Positions 7,898 to 15,260 of a stretch of 46,424 nucleotides of DNA are shown one piece after another. Each line of letters begins with the position of its first letter. The stretch's first letter is position 1. The notes beneath the pieces were generated by a model. The model was not told the origin of the DNA. It worked only from the letters and a program-made list of their open reading frames with translations, and ran no database searches. Position numbers and translations under genes: made by a program. The stretch is from TMED27 sp964350435 (GTDB taxonomy: Bacteria > Pseudomonadota > Alphaproteobacteria > Micavibrionales > Micavibrionaceae). The stretch is taken from positions 1-46,424 of the forward strand of contig CAYGJS010000017.1 of the NCBI GenBank assembly GCA_964350435.1. Reading direction: 5' to 3'.

Positions 7898-8263
7898 ATG
7901 CGACCCATGGCTATTAAAACTCTTCGTGTTCCGGAATCTGCAGTGACAATAGGAAAAAACCTGAAGAGTTTGCGCATATCCCAACATTTTTCTCAAAATG
8001 ATATAGCGCGGGCACTCGGCGTGTCTTTTCAGCAAATCCAGAAATACGAAAAGGGCCAAAACAGGCTCCCAGTTGAAAAACTCTTTATACTCAAGAATTT
8101 CTATAATGTGTCCTATGAAATGTTTTTCGAAGGGGTGCTGGGCAACCATAACCAGAACCAATCTGATAATTTTGCCTATTTAAGCTTTCTGGAAATAAAA
8201 TCCTGCCCCGATCCAGCCTTTCAGAAAAAATTATATCTCGCGATTAAGGCTTTGCTGCAATAA
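7898..8263 (+). CDS. XRE-family helix-turn-helix regulator
   Basis: The 121-residue product carries an XRE/Cro-CI helix-turn-helix at about residues 18-75, with the typical alphaproteobacterial pattern (IGKNLKSLRIS, SQNDIARALGVSFQQIQKYE, LPVEKL). A short C-terminal tail of about 45 residues has no recognised domain. The start is either the ATG at 7898 or the one at 7907; neither has a strong ribosome site. It faces away from the degenerate LexA/CI-like repressor, and the two probably cross-regulate through the palindromes at 7824-7869. Its target genes are unknown, though the polysaccharide locus begins 256 bp downstream. Confidence 0.85.
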   Translation: MRPMAIKTLRVPESAVTIGKNLKSLRISQHFSQNDIARALGVSFQQIQKYEKGQNRLPVEKLFILKNFYNVSYEMFFEGVLGNHNQNQSDNFAYLSFLEIKSCPDPAFQKKLYLAIKALLQ

Positions 8264-8456
8264 ACGGCCAACAAAATCAACTGGCTAATTTTTAATTAAA
8301 GAACTGATATTCAATAATCTTTTTGTATTCTTATATCGCTTTCCTCAAAATTTAATTTGCATCAACAGATAATTTTATGATATGTAAATGGTTGCTCTAC
8401 ATTGGTATGATGATTGCATTCATGTTGAGGGCAAAAAATCAGAACTCTGTTATATG

Positions 8457-8485
8457 TTGCAAAGCAGCATAATAATGAGTATAAA
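8457..8485 (+). promoter_or_regulatory. Likely sigma-70-type promoter of the galE operon
   Basis: TTGCAA (8457-8462) and TATAAA (8480-8485) are separated by exactly 17 bp. The -10 hexamer ends 34 bp before the galE ATG, and a GGAGAG ribosome site lies at 8510-8515. The rest of the 256-bp gap after the XRE gene is AT-rich and shows no open reading frame. Confidence 0.6.
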
Positions 8486-8519
8486 GCGCGTAAATATTGT
8501 TGAGTAAACGGAGAGATTA

Positions 8520-9602
8520 ATGAATAAAGTTGTACTTGTTACTGGTGGCGCTGGTTATATCGGCTCCCATGTTTGTAAAGCACTGGCTCTAAAAGGCTTT
8601 CTCCCCGTAGCATACGACAATCTCTGTTCAGGCAACGCCTCTTGCGTCAAATGGGGGCCATTTGAAAAAGGCGATATCCGCGACCGCGCCCGCCTCGCCG
8701 AAGTCATCTCCAAATATCGTCCAATCGCCATCATGCATTTCGCCGCGCTTATTCAGGTTGGGGACTCTGTTTCCAACCCGGCAAATTTCTATGAAAACAA
8801 TGTCTACGGCTCGCTTTGCCTTCTTGAAGAAGCCCGCGAGGCAGGGATCGAGCATATGGTGTTCTCTTCCACCGCCGCCGTATACGGCATCCCTAAGGAT
8901 GCGCTGCTGAAGGAAACTTCTACCCTGCAGCCGATCAACCCATACGGCCAGACCAAACTGGCGATGGAAAACATGATCCGTGATTATTCCAGCGCTTATG
9001 GCCTTCATTACGCGATTTTGCGGTATTTCAACGCCGCCGGTGCCGATGCTTTCGGCGATTCGGGCGCGATGTACAAAAAAGACACCCACCTCATCCCGCT
9101 TCTGATGCGCGTCGCCAGCAATATGATGGATGAAATTAAAGTCTTCGGTACGGATTATGATACGCCCGACGGCACCGCCATCCGTGATTATATTCATGTT
9201 ACCGATCTGGCCAACGCGCATGTTCTGGCTTTGCTCAAGATTATGTCTGAAAAAACCAGCCTGACTCTGAACCTCGGAACCAATATCGGCCACTCCGTCA
9301 AGGAAGTTGTCGATATGGCGCGCGAGGTTACGGGGCACCCCATCGCTGCAGTGCGCGAAGCGCGAAGGGCAGGCGATCCTCCGATTTTGGTCGCCAATTC
9401 CATGAAGGCGCAAAAAGAATTGGATTGGCACCCTGCGCACTCCAGCCTTGAAAACATTCTCGAAACCGCATGGACGTGGCGCCAAAAACAAAACGCTGTC
9501 CAGTTCGGAATGCGCGAAGCCACACCCGCAAGTTGGAAACATTCCTGGCACGTGGATCAGGAGGGCGACTTCGCAACCGAAATGGGTAAGAAGGCTGCAT
9601 AA
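8520..9602 (+). CDS. galE: UDP-glucose 4-epimerase
   Basis: The enzyme interconverts UDP-glucose and UDP-galactose using bound NAD+. The 360-residue protein belongs to the short-chain dehydrogenase family. It has TGGAGYIGSH at residues 8-17, the catalytic YxxxK as Tyr142 and Lys146 in PYGQTK, and family regions LRYFNAAGAD and RDYIHVTDLA. It is about 20 residues longer than the usual 338, due to a C-terminal tail. It is the first gene of an unbroken plus-strand run of polysaccharide genes to 13949, with a 3-bp gap to the next gene. Related epimerases act on UDP-GlcNAc or UDP-glucuronate, so substrate preference is not fixed by sequence alone. Confidence 0.93.
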   Translation: MNKVVLVTGGAGYIGSHVCKALALKGFLPVAYDNLCSGNASCVKWGPFEKGDIRDRARLAEVISKYRPIAIMHFAALIQVGDSVSNPANFYENNVYGSLCLLEEAREAGIEHMVFSSTAAVYGIPKDALLKETSTLQPINPYGQTKLAMENMIRDYSSAYGLHYAILRYFNAAGADAFGDSGAMYKKDTHLIPLLMRVASNMMDEIKVFGTDYDTPDGTAIRDYIHVTDLANAHVLALLKIMSEKTSLTLNLGTNIGHSVKEVVDMAREVTGHPIAAVREARRAGDPPILVANSMKAQKELDWHPAHSSLENILETAWTWRQKQNAVQFGMREATPASWKHSWHVDQEGDFATEMGKKAA

Positions 9603-9605
9603 TCC

Positions 9606-10211
9606 ATGGAAGCGACCAAAAACATCATGGATCGCATAGGCGCCGCCATCGCGCTCATCATCTTCTCGCCGATATTCTTGATCGCCGCGCTTCAAATCAA
9701 AAAAGACGGCGGCCCCGCCTTTTACGGCCATACCCGTATCGGTAAGGGCGGCAAGCCTTTTAAGTGCTGGAAATTTCGCTCCATGATCATCAACGGTGAT
9801 GAAGTGCTGCAAAAACATCTCGCCGAAAACCCCGAAGCCCGCAAGGAATGGGAAGCGGATTTCAAACTCCGCAATGACCCGCGCGTTACCAAAATCGGCG
9901 CGTTCTTGCGCAAAACCTCTCTCGACGAATTGCCGCAATTCTGGAATGTGCTCTGCGGTGAGATGAGCCTCGTCGGCCCGCGCCCCGTTGTCGAGGCGGA
10001 AAGCACCTATTATGGTGAGGCTTGGCAGGATTATCTCTCGGTAAAGCCCGGTGTCACGGGCCTCTGGCAGGTAAGCGGCCGCAATGATACAGGATATGCA
10101 CAGCGTGTCGCTCTGGATCAAAAATACATCCGTGAATGGTCGCTCTGGCAAGATATTTCGATTATGTTCAAAACAGTAGCAGTTGTCATGCGCCGCGACG
10201 GCGCGTATTAG
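9606..10211 (+). CDS. Undecaprenyl-phosphate sugar phosphotransferase (ExoY-type)
   Basis: A bacterial sugar transferase that moves hexose-1-phosphate to undecaprenyl phosphate and starts assembly of a polysaccharide repeat unit at the inner membrane. The 201-residue product is the short form with a single N-terminal hydrophobic segment (about residues 10-28, ALIIFSPIFLIAAL) and the catalytic core. Core motifs are KCWKFRSM, KTSLDELPQFWNVL, SLVGPRP, and LWQVSGRNDTGYA. The longer WcaJ/WbaP type has extra membrane helices that are absent here. It lies directly after galE, fitting a galactose or glucose phosphate donor. Confidence 0.93.
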   Translation: MEATKNIMDRIGAAIALIIFSPIFLIAALQIKKDGGPAFYGHTRIGKGGKPFKCWKFRSMIINGDEVLQKHLAENPEARKEWEADFKLRNDPRVTKIGAFLRKTSLDELPQFWNVLCGEMSLVGPRPVVEAESTYYGEAWQDYLSVKPGVTGLWQVSGRNDTGYAQRVALDQKYIREWSLWQDISIMFKTVAVVMRRDGAY

Positions 10212-10219
10212 TAAACCCT

Positions 10220-11419
10220 ATGAAAATCCTTTTCGCGATTTGCAGCTATTACCCCGACGGGGCAGGCTCGGGCACCTCCGTGCGCAACCTTGCCGAAGGC
10301 TGCGCCGCCCGTGGTCATGACGTCGTTGTTGTGCGTTTTTGTATGAACGAGGGCGAGCCGCCGCGTGAAGAAACGGTTGGCGGCGTGCGCATACTCTATC
10401 GCCGCATGCCTAACGTCTACCCGCTCGGCCAAACCCACCCACCGAAATGGAAAAAGCCGCTTTGGCATCTGCTCGATCTTTTTAACCCTTTCGCCGCGCT
10501 CGATTTTTACAAAATCCTGAAAACCGAAAAACCAGATATTATAAACACATCCGTCATAGCAGGCTTTTCAACCAGTATTCATGTGATTGCAAAAGCCCTG
10601 AAAATCCCGACCGTCCATACGATGCGCGATTACTATCTCATCTGCCAGCAAAACGCGATGTTTCGGGGTGGCCAAAATTGTGACGGGCTGTGCAGGGGCT
10701 GCAAGCCCTTTGCGGGTGTTCGCCGCCTGACGTCGCGCTGCGTTGACCGTTTCCTTGCCAACAGTGACTTCGTTCTGGCACAGCATCAAAAATATAACGC
10801 CTTCCCAAAGACAACGCCCCATTTTGCCCAAGTGAACATGAACGAAAGCGAAGCGATCGCCCCGCCCCGCGCTTTTCCGACGTCCCGCCCGCTCACCTTT
10901 GGTTTTATCGGCAGGCTGGATGTCACCAAAGGCGTGGAGAGCCTGCTGGCGGCCTTCCAGAACATTCAAGGCGGCGCAGCTCTTAAAATCGCGGGTTCAG
11001 GCACACCCGAATATGAGCGCGCGCTCAAAAACCAAGCCGCCGCTCAAGATGTCGAATTCCTTGGCCACATCAAAGCCGCAGATTTTTACCGCGCCATTGA
11101 TGTACTGGTTTGCCCTTCCATTTATGGCGAGCCTCTGCCCCGCGTGGTCTATGAGGCCTACGCCTACGGTCTGCCCGTCATCGCCAGCAACGCCGGCGGC
11201 ACGCCCGAAATCGTCGATCACGGCAAAAACGGTTTTGTCTATGCGGCGGGCGATGCCAAGGCTCTGGCAAAATACATGCAGGACATCGAAAGCGATCCGG
11301 CGCTCTATGAGCTCTTGAGCAAGGGTGCGTGTGAAAAAGCCAAGGACTTCCGCCCCTCCGTTATCCTCGATCAATTCATCGTCCATCTGGAAAACACAAT
11401 CGCAGGGACGGCCAAATGA
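10220..11419 (+). CDS. GT4-family glycosyltransferase
   Basis: The 399-residue GT-B-fold enzyme adds a sugar to the lipid-linked repeat unit on the cytoplasmic face. The N-terminal domain begins MKILFAICSYYPDGAGSG, with a nucleotide-sugar-free acceptor region. The C-terminal donor domain has GFIGRLDVTKGVESL and the EX7E-type motif in GEPLPRVVYEAYAYGLPVI, then GGTPEIV. A Cys-rich segment (CDGLCRGCKPFAG) in the N-terminal half is seen in some GT4 enzymes and could bind metal or be structural. I choose the ATG at 10220 because it begins the glycosyltransferase domain and follows the preceding stop; an in-frame upstream start at 10136 would overlap that gene. It overlaps the next gene by the 4 bp ATGA. 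Confidence 0.9.
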   Translation: MKILFAICSYYPDGAGSGTSVRNLAEGCAARGHDVVVVRFCMNEGEPPREETVGGVRILYRRMPNVYPLGQTHPPKWKKPLWHLLDLFNPFAALDFYKILKTEKPDIINTSVIAGFSTSIHVIAKALKIPTVHTMRDYYLICQQNAMFRGGQNCDGLCRGCKPFAGVRRLTSRCVDRFLANSDFVLAQHQKYNAFPKTTPHFAQVNMNESEAIAPPRAFPTSRPLTFGFIGRLDVTKGVESLLAAFQNIQGGAALKIAGSGTPEYERALKNQAAAQDVEFLGHIKAADFYRAIDVLVCPSIYGEPLPRVVYEAYAYGLPVIASNAGGTPEIVDHGKNGFVYAAGDAKALAKYMQDIESDPALYELLSKGACEKAKDFRPSVILDQFIVHLENTIAGTAK

Positions 11420-12834
11420 TCGCCAAACCCCTAGACGCCCCCGCTATAATTTTCGTCGTCACGCTCTTCGCCTCGCTGACCCTGATTGCCACGGCGGCTG
11501 AGCTGGCGCCCTCTTGGGGTTGGGCCGCCGCCGCGATGGTGCATTACGCCGCTTTGTGCTGGTTCGTGCTCAAATATATGCCCGCCGCCTTTGTGCTGTT
11601 GCTGTGGTTCATATTTTTGCGCTTCACCGCCATGATCTCAGGCATAGCCATTGAGAGCGGCGGCTGGATGCCTGAATTGTTGCTCAGCGGTCAAACAACA
11701 GGCGCATTCATTCGGCTCGAAGCGGTGTTTATGGTTTCTATCCTTTTTCTGTCTTGGTTTCTCACCAAATTGATAGCCATCGCGCCGCGCATCCGCAGCG
11801 TCAACCCCATCCCTTTTTCTCTATGGTCTATCGGCGTAATCGGTGCGCTGGGTCTGCTGTGCCTCTGCGCGCTCTTCATCGGCCTGCAAAACGGTTTCCC
11901 CGCCATTACCGGCGTCGACCGAATTTTATATTGGCAACAGGTCGATAGCCGCTTCCTGTTTTTCTTCCTCGGCAACCGCCCGATGTTCGTGGTTTTTTTG
12001 GGGCTGATTTACGCGGTGTGCAGGCGCGACTCAAAAGCGACGCATCCTTTTCAAGGCCTCATCATGCTGGCCTCTTTGGGTGTGTTTATCATCATCCTTC
12101 TCCTCTCCTTGCTGTTCGCGGAAAAGTTTACCTCGATTGCGATGATCCTGTTTTCCTTCGCAACCCCTGTTTTCCTGCTGAACGAGAAAATCCTCAGCCG
12201 CCTGACGTCCCGCCTGCTGCCGCTGGGAGCGGCGCTTGTCCTGATTACAACCCCCGCAATTTTGGTGGCCTATGGTGTATTCGATAATCCTGATGCGGCC
12301 ATAGAGCGCCTTCAAATCCGCGCTACATCTCAGGCCCAGCTCTGGTATATTGAAGACGCCTCTGGCTCTGCGCTCCTCCAGCTCGACGCCCCCAAGCTCA
12401 AGCATAATATCGCCGCCATGCTTTCCCGCGACCCTGAAAGCTACGCCAGAAACGCCCCCTATCTCGGCGCGCGCGATTATATGGCGGCTTATATGGAGGT
12501 CGATCGCTATAAACATTATCTGGAGCGCGGCGTCACCTTGACGCTCGCAAGCGAAGCCTATTTGCTCAAACTCTTCGGCTATCTTGGTATGATCGTGCCC
12601 TATGCTGTGCTTCTTGCGGTCTACGCCCTGTATTGCAGCTATTTCTACTATGCGATAATCAGTGCAAACCCCATCAGTCTTTTCCTCGCCGCCAAGCTTC
12701 TGGTCTGGGCGAATTTTGGCCTCAATCAGGGGTATTTTTATTTTGTATTCGGTTTTAAACCCCTTATGCTCCTGATCGTCATCGCCGCCTTCGAAATCGG
12801 TATGCGGACAATTTTAAAAGAAAGAAAAGCATGA
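11416..12834 (+). CDS. Wzy-like polysaccharide polymerase, multi-pass membrane protein
   Basis: The 472-residue, very hydrophobic product has about ten to twelve predicted membrane segments and one large loop (about residues 290-375, between helices near VLITTPAILVAYGVF and LLKLFGYLGMIVPY). This is the layout of O-antigen/exopolysaccharide polymerases, which join repeat units in the periplasm. Sequence motifs in this class are weak, so the call rests on topology and on its place between glycosyltransferases. Both flanking genes overlap it by 4 bp. A ligase or other oligosaccharide membrane protein is the main alternative. It is not a typical flippase, because the helices are uneven and there is a large central loop. 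Confidence 0.75.
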   Translation: MIAKPLDAPAIIFVVTLFASLTLIATAAELAPSWGWAAAAMVHYAALCWFVLKYMPAAFVLLLWFIFLRFTAMISGIAIESGGWMPELLLSGQTTGAFIRLEAVFMVSILFLSWFLTKLIAIAPRIRSVNPIPFSLWSIGVIGALGLLCLCALFIGLQNGFPAITGVDRILYWQQVDSRFLFFFLGNRPMFVVFLGLIYAVCRRDSKATHPFQGLIMLASLGVFIIILLLSLLFAEKFTSIAMILFSFATPVFLLNEKILSRLTSRLLPLGAALVLITTPAILVAYGVFDNPDAAIERLQIRATSQAQLWYIEDASGSALLQLDAPKLKHNIAAMLSRDPESYARNAPYLGARDYMAAYMEVDRYKHYLERGVTLTLASEAYLLKLFGYLGMIVPYAVLLAVYALYCSYFYYAIISANPISLFLAAKLLVWANFGLNQGYFYFVFGFKPLMLLIVIAAFEIGMRTILKERKA

Positions 12835-13949
12835 ACCCCCCTGTGAAACCTTGCGTTATTTTTGTTTCCGATGTTGAGTTTTTTAAAGGCGGCGCGGAGC
12901 GGTCACTCTTTGACCTGATGGACAACCCGAATATCACGCCCGTATTCACCGCGCCTGATCAGGGCGAAATGTCCGAACTCGCCGCCAAGCGGGGATATGA
13001 ATTCCGACAGATAGAATACGGCTCCGTCCTCACTGTCCACCGCCCGTTCAAAGCCATGGATGTTTTCCGCACCTTTTTTGACGCCCTCAAAGCCGCGAAA
13101 CAGCTCAAAGCACTGTCCAAGGAAAAATCCGCCATCGCCGTCCATACCAATGGCCTGAAAGCGCACGGTGTAGGGTGCCTTGCCCGCCTTATGGGCGGCG
13201 CGCCAGTGGTCATCCATTACCGCGCCGTGCCGTTCACGGGGCTAGAAAAACTCTTCTGGAAGGCGACGCAAATCATCGGATCGCAAGTCGTGCTGGTATC
13301 TCGCCCCTGCTGGCCGGGCGAGAATTTGCCGAAAAACGTACAAGTGATCTTCAACGCCATCAATCTGCCTGACCGCGATATGGCGCGGCGCCCCCAATTG
13401 GACACGCCGTTTATCCTTGGCTTCATCGCCCGCATCCAGTTCACCAAGGGGCTGGACGCGCTTATCGAATGGTTTGATTTTGCTGTCAAAAACGGCCTCG
13501 ATCTCAAGCTTCAAGTGCGCGGTGAGGCCGCCCCGCATGAACCCGAGTATGACGCCAAATGCCGCCAGATGGTCAAAGACTTCGGGCTAGAAGGCCGCAT
13601 AACATTCGAAGGTCGCGTGCAGGGCTTCGATAAAATTTACGGCGGCATTCATGCCAATGTCGTGCCCTCGGTCATCCCTGATCCGCTGCCGCGCTCCGTC
13701 ATGGAGGCCTCCGCCCTCGGCCTGCCCGTGCTGGGCTATCCCGCCGGTGGCATCCCTTATATGTTCGAAGACGGGGTTTCAGGGTTTCTGGTGAAGGACA
13801 AGCATGAATTCTACGATAAAGTTAAAGCCTTGGCCGAAGACCCTGCCTTGCGCGAGAGAATAGGCGAAGCCGCGATTGAAAACGCCAAAGCAAATTTTGG
13901 CATGGATCGCCTGCACACCGAAATCACCAAAGTTTATAAAAAGCTGTAA
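12831..13949 (+). CDS. GT4-family glycosyltransferase
   Basis: A GT-B-fold enzyme of 372 residues that acts in repeat-unit assembly. The N-terminal part has FVSDVEFFKGGAERSLFDL, typical of the first glycine-rich loop. The donor half has GFIARIQFTKGLDALIEWF, the loop DPLPRSVMEASALGLPVLG with the conserved glutamate, and PAGGIPYMFEDG. It is the last gene of the plus-strand run that begins with galE, and overlaps the polymerase gene by 4 bp. The donor sugar cannot be told from sequence. Confidence 0.9.
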   Translation: MNPPVKPCVIFVSDVEFFKGGAERSLFDLMDNPNITPVFTAPDQGEMSELAAKRGYEFRQIEYGSVLTVHRPFKAMDVFRTFFDALKAAKQLKALSKEKSAIAVHTNGLKAHGVGCLARLMGGAPVVIHYRAVPFTGLEKLFWKATQIIGSQVVLVSRPCWPGENLPKNVQVIFNAINLPDRDMARRPQLDTPFILGFIARIQFTKGLDALIEWFDFAVKNGLDLKLQVRGEAAPHEPEYDAKCRQMVKDFGLEGRITFEGRVQGFDKIYGGIHANVVPSVIPDPLPRSVMEASALGLPVLGYPAGGIPYMFEDGVSGFLVKDKHEFYDKVKALAEDPALRERIGEAAIENAKANFGMDRLHTEITKVYKKL

Positions 13950-13959
13950 ATTTTTTTTC

Positions 13960-13970
13960 GTCATTGCGAG
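13960..13970 (+). repeat. Half copy of the dispersed palindromic repeat
   Basis: GTCATTGCGAG is identical to the left arm of the elements at 3283 and 4300. It follows a run of eight T just after the glycosyltransferase stop codon. The matching right arm is missing, and the sequence runs straight into the degenerate tandem repeat at 13979-14135. Confidence 0.6.
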
Positions 13971-13978
13971 GAGGGTAG

Positions 13979-14135
13979 ACCTTCTTCATCCTTTTTGAGG
14001 GGGCAAGCCTTCTTATCCCTCCCCTTGAGGGGGCAGGCTTTTCTCACCTCCTTGAAAGGGCAAGTTTTTCTCATCCCACCCCTTGAAAGGGCAGGCTTTT
14101 CTTATCCCTCCCCCTTTTGAGGGGGAGGGCAAGGG
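13979..14135. repeat. Degenerate tandem repeat between convergent genes
   Basis: About five imperfect units of 27-35 bp follow the pattern CTTYTCATCCCTCCCCTTGA then GGGGGCARG. Each unit can fold on itself (CCCCTTGAGGGG). The last unit contains a perfect 9-bp stem, CCCTCCCCC (14106-14114) with GGGGGAGGG (14121-14129). The array lies between convergent glycosyltransferase genes and may end transcription from both sides. No coding sequence is seen in this 201-bp gap. Confidence 0.7.
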
Positions 14136-14150
14136 TGGGGGTGAAGACCC

Positions 14151-15257
14151 CTAAACGGCCAAGCGCTTATAAAACCCCAAAATATCATCACCAAACCGCG
14201 TCGCCATAAACCTGCGCTCATAGCTTTTCCGCGCATCTGCCCCCGCCCCGCGTAATGTCTCACGGCTTAAACCGCCGATCAGAGCGGGCAGGGCACTTGC
14301 CGCATCTTCAAGATCAAACACAAACCCGTCGCGCCCATTCTCGATCAGTTCAGGCAACCCGCCGCGATTGCTGACGATGGCGGGAATGCCGCTGCGCATC
14401 GCTTCCACCGCCGTCAGGCCAAACCCTTCCTGCCGCGAAGGCACGATCACCGCGTCCAGCGCGCCGATATAACCGCCCAGCGCGCGGTGGTCGATCCAGC
14501 CCAGATAATGAATATTCGCGGCTTCAGGAATTTCGCTGCCATGCCCGTCACGGTTCGCCGCGCCGATCACGTAAAGCTGATGCGCCGCCATCTCAGGAGC
14601 CGCAAAAACACGCGCCAAAATATCAAAACCTTTTTTGTAATCCAGCCGGCCAATAAACCCGAAATTCAAACCATCCTGAGAAGGCGCAAAATCCGCCTGT
14701 GTTGCGGGGTTTATATCCTCAACCCCGCTCAAAATAGCCTCCATAATCGGCGGTTTTATGCCCGCCCTTTCCGCTTCGTCCTGCTCATGCTGGGAGATAT
14801 TGATGATCCCGTCACAGCGCCGCGCAAGAAAACGCTCCACCGCCCTATAAACGAACCTCTTAAAGCCGCCGCTTTCCTGAACGAAGCTCCAGCCATGCGC
14901 GCAATAAACGCTCTTCCATGCGCCCTTCAAGAGCCGCCCATAAACACCGGGGAAGGTGGAATGCAGATGGACAATCACGGAACTGGACCCGCTTTGCGGA
15001 CTAAGTCCACTTATTTGCGTATTTAAGGCTTTGGCAATCGCTAAAAATTGTTTCGGATGACGGCTGCTCTCATAGGGAATAAGGGCAATCCCATGCGCCG
15101 CGTAAAACGCAGTGTCAAAATCGCGGGTCGCGCGTGCGGGATCATAAAATAAAGTGATGCCCGTGATGTCTTTTTGTAAAACTTGCTGGCGCAAGAGCGT
15201 ATTGAGATAGGTTGCAACGCCGCCGTTCCACGCCTCTGTCACATGCACGATATGCAT
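14151..15257 (-). CDS. GT4-family glycosyltransferase
   Basis: The 368-residue GT-B-fold enzyme begins MHIVHVTEAWNGGVATYL, the glycine-rich acceptor loop. The donor domain shows FGFIGRLDYKKGFDILARV, then SRQEGFGLTAVEAMRSGIPAIVS with the two family glutamates, and GGLPELIENG. It is the last gene of a minus-strand operon with the Wzc-like and Wza-like genes, separated from the former by only 3 bp. It is therefore likely made together with the export machinery rather than with the plus-strand glycosyltransferases. Confidence 0.9.
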   Translation of the reverse strand: MHIVHVTEAWNGGVATYLNTLLRQQVLQKDITGITLFYDPARATRDFDTAFYAAHGIALIPYESSRHPKQFLAIAKALNTQISGLSPQSGSSSVIVHLHSTFPGVYGRLLKGAWKSVYCAHGWSFVQESGGFKRFVYRAVERFLARRCDGIINISQHEQDEAERAGIKPPIMEAILSGVEDINPATQADFAPSQDGLNFGFIGRLDYKKGFDILARVFAAPEMAAHQLYVIGAANRDGHGSEIPEAANIHYLGWIDHRALGGYIGALDAVIVPSRQEGFGLTAVEAMRSGIPAIVSNRGGLPELIENGRDGFVFDLEDAASALPALIGGLSRETLRGAGADARKSYERRFMATRFGDDILGFYKRLAV

Positions 15258-15260
15258 GGA

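Noticed and set aside
8628..10151. 507-residue antisense open frame across galE and the sugar transferase
   Set aside because: It spans two well-supported genes and their junction and has no family features; it is a shadow of codon bias.
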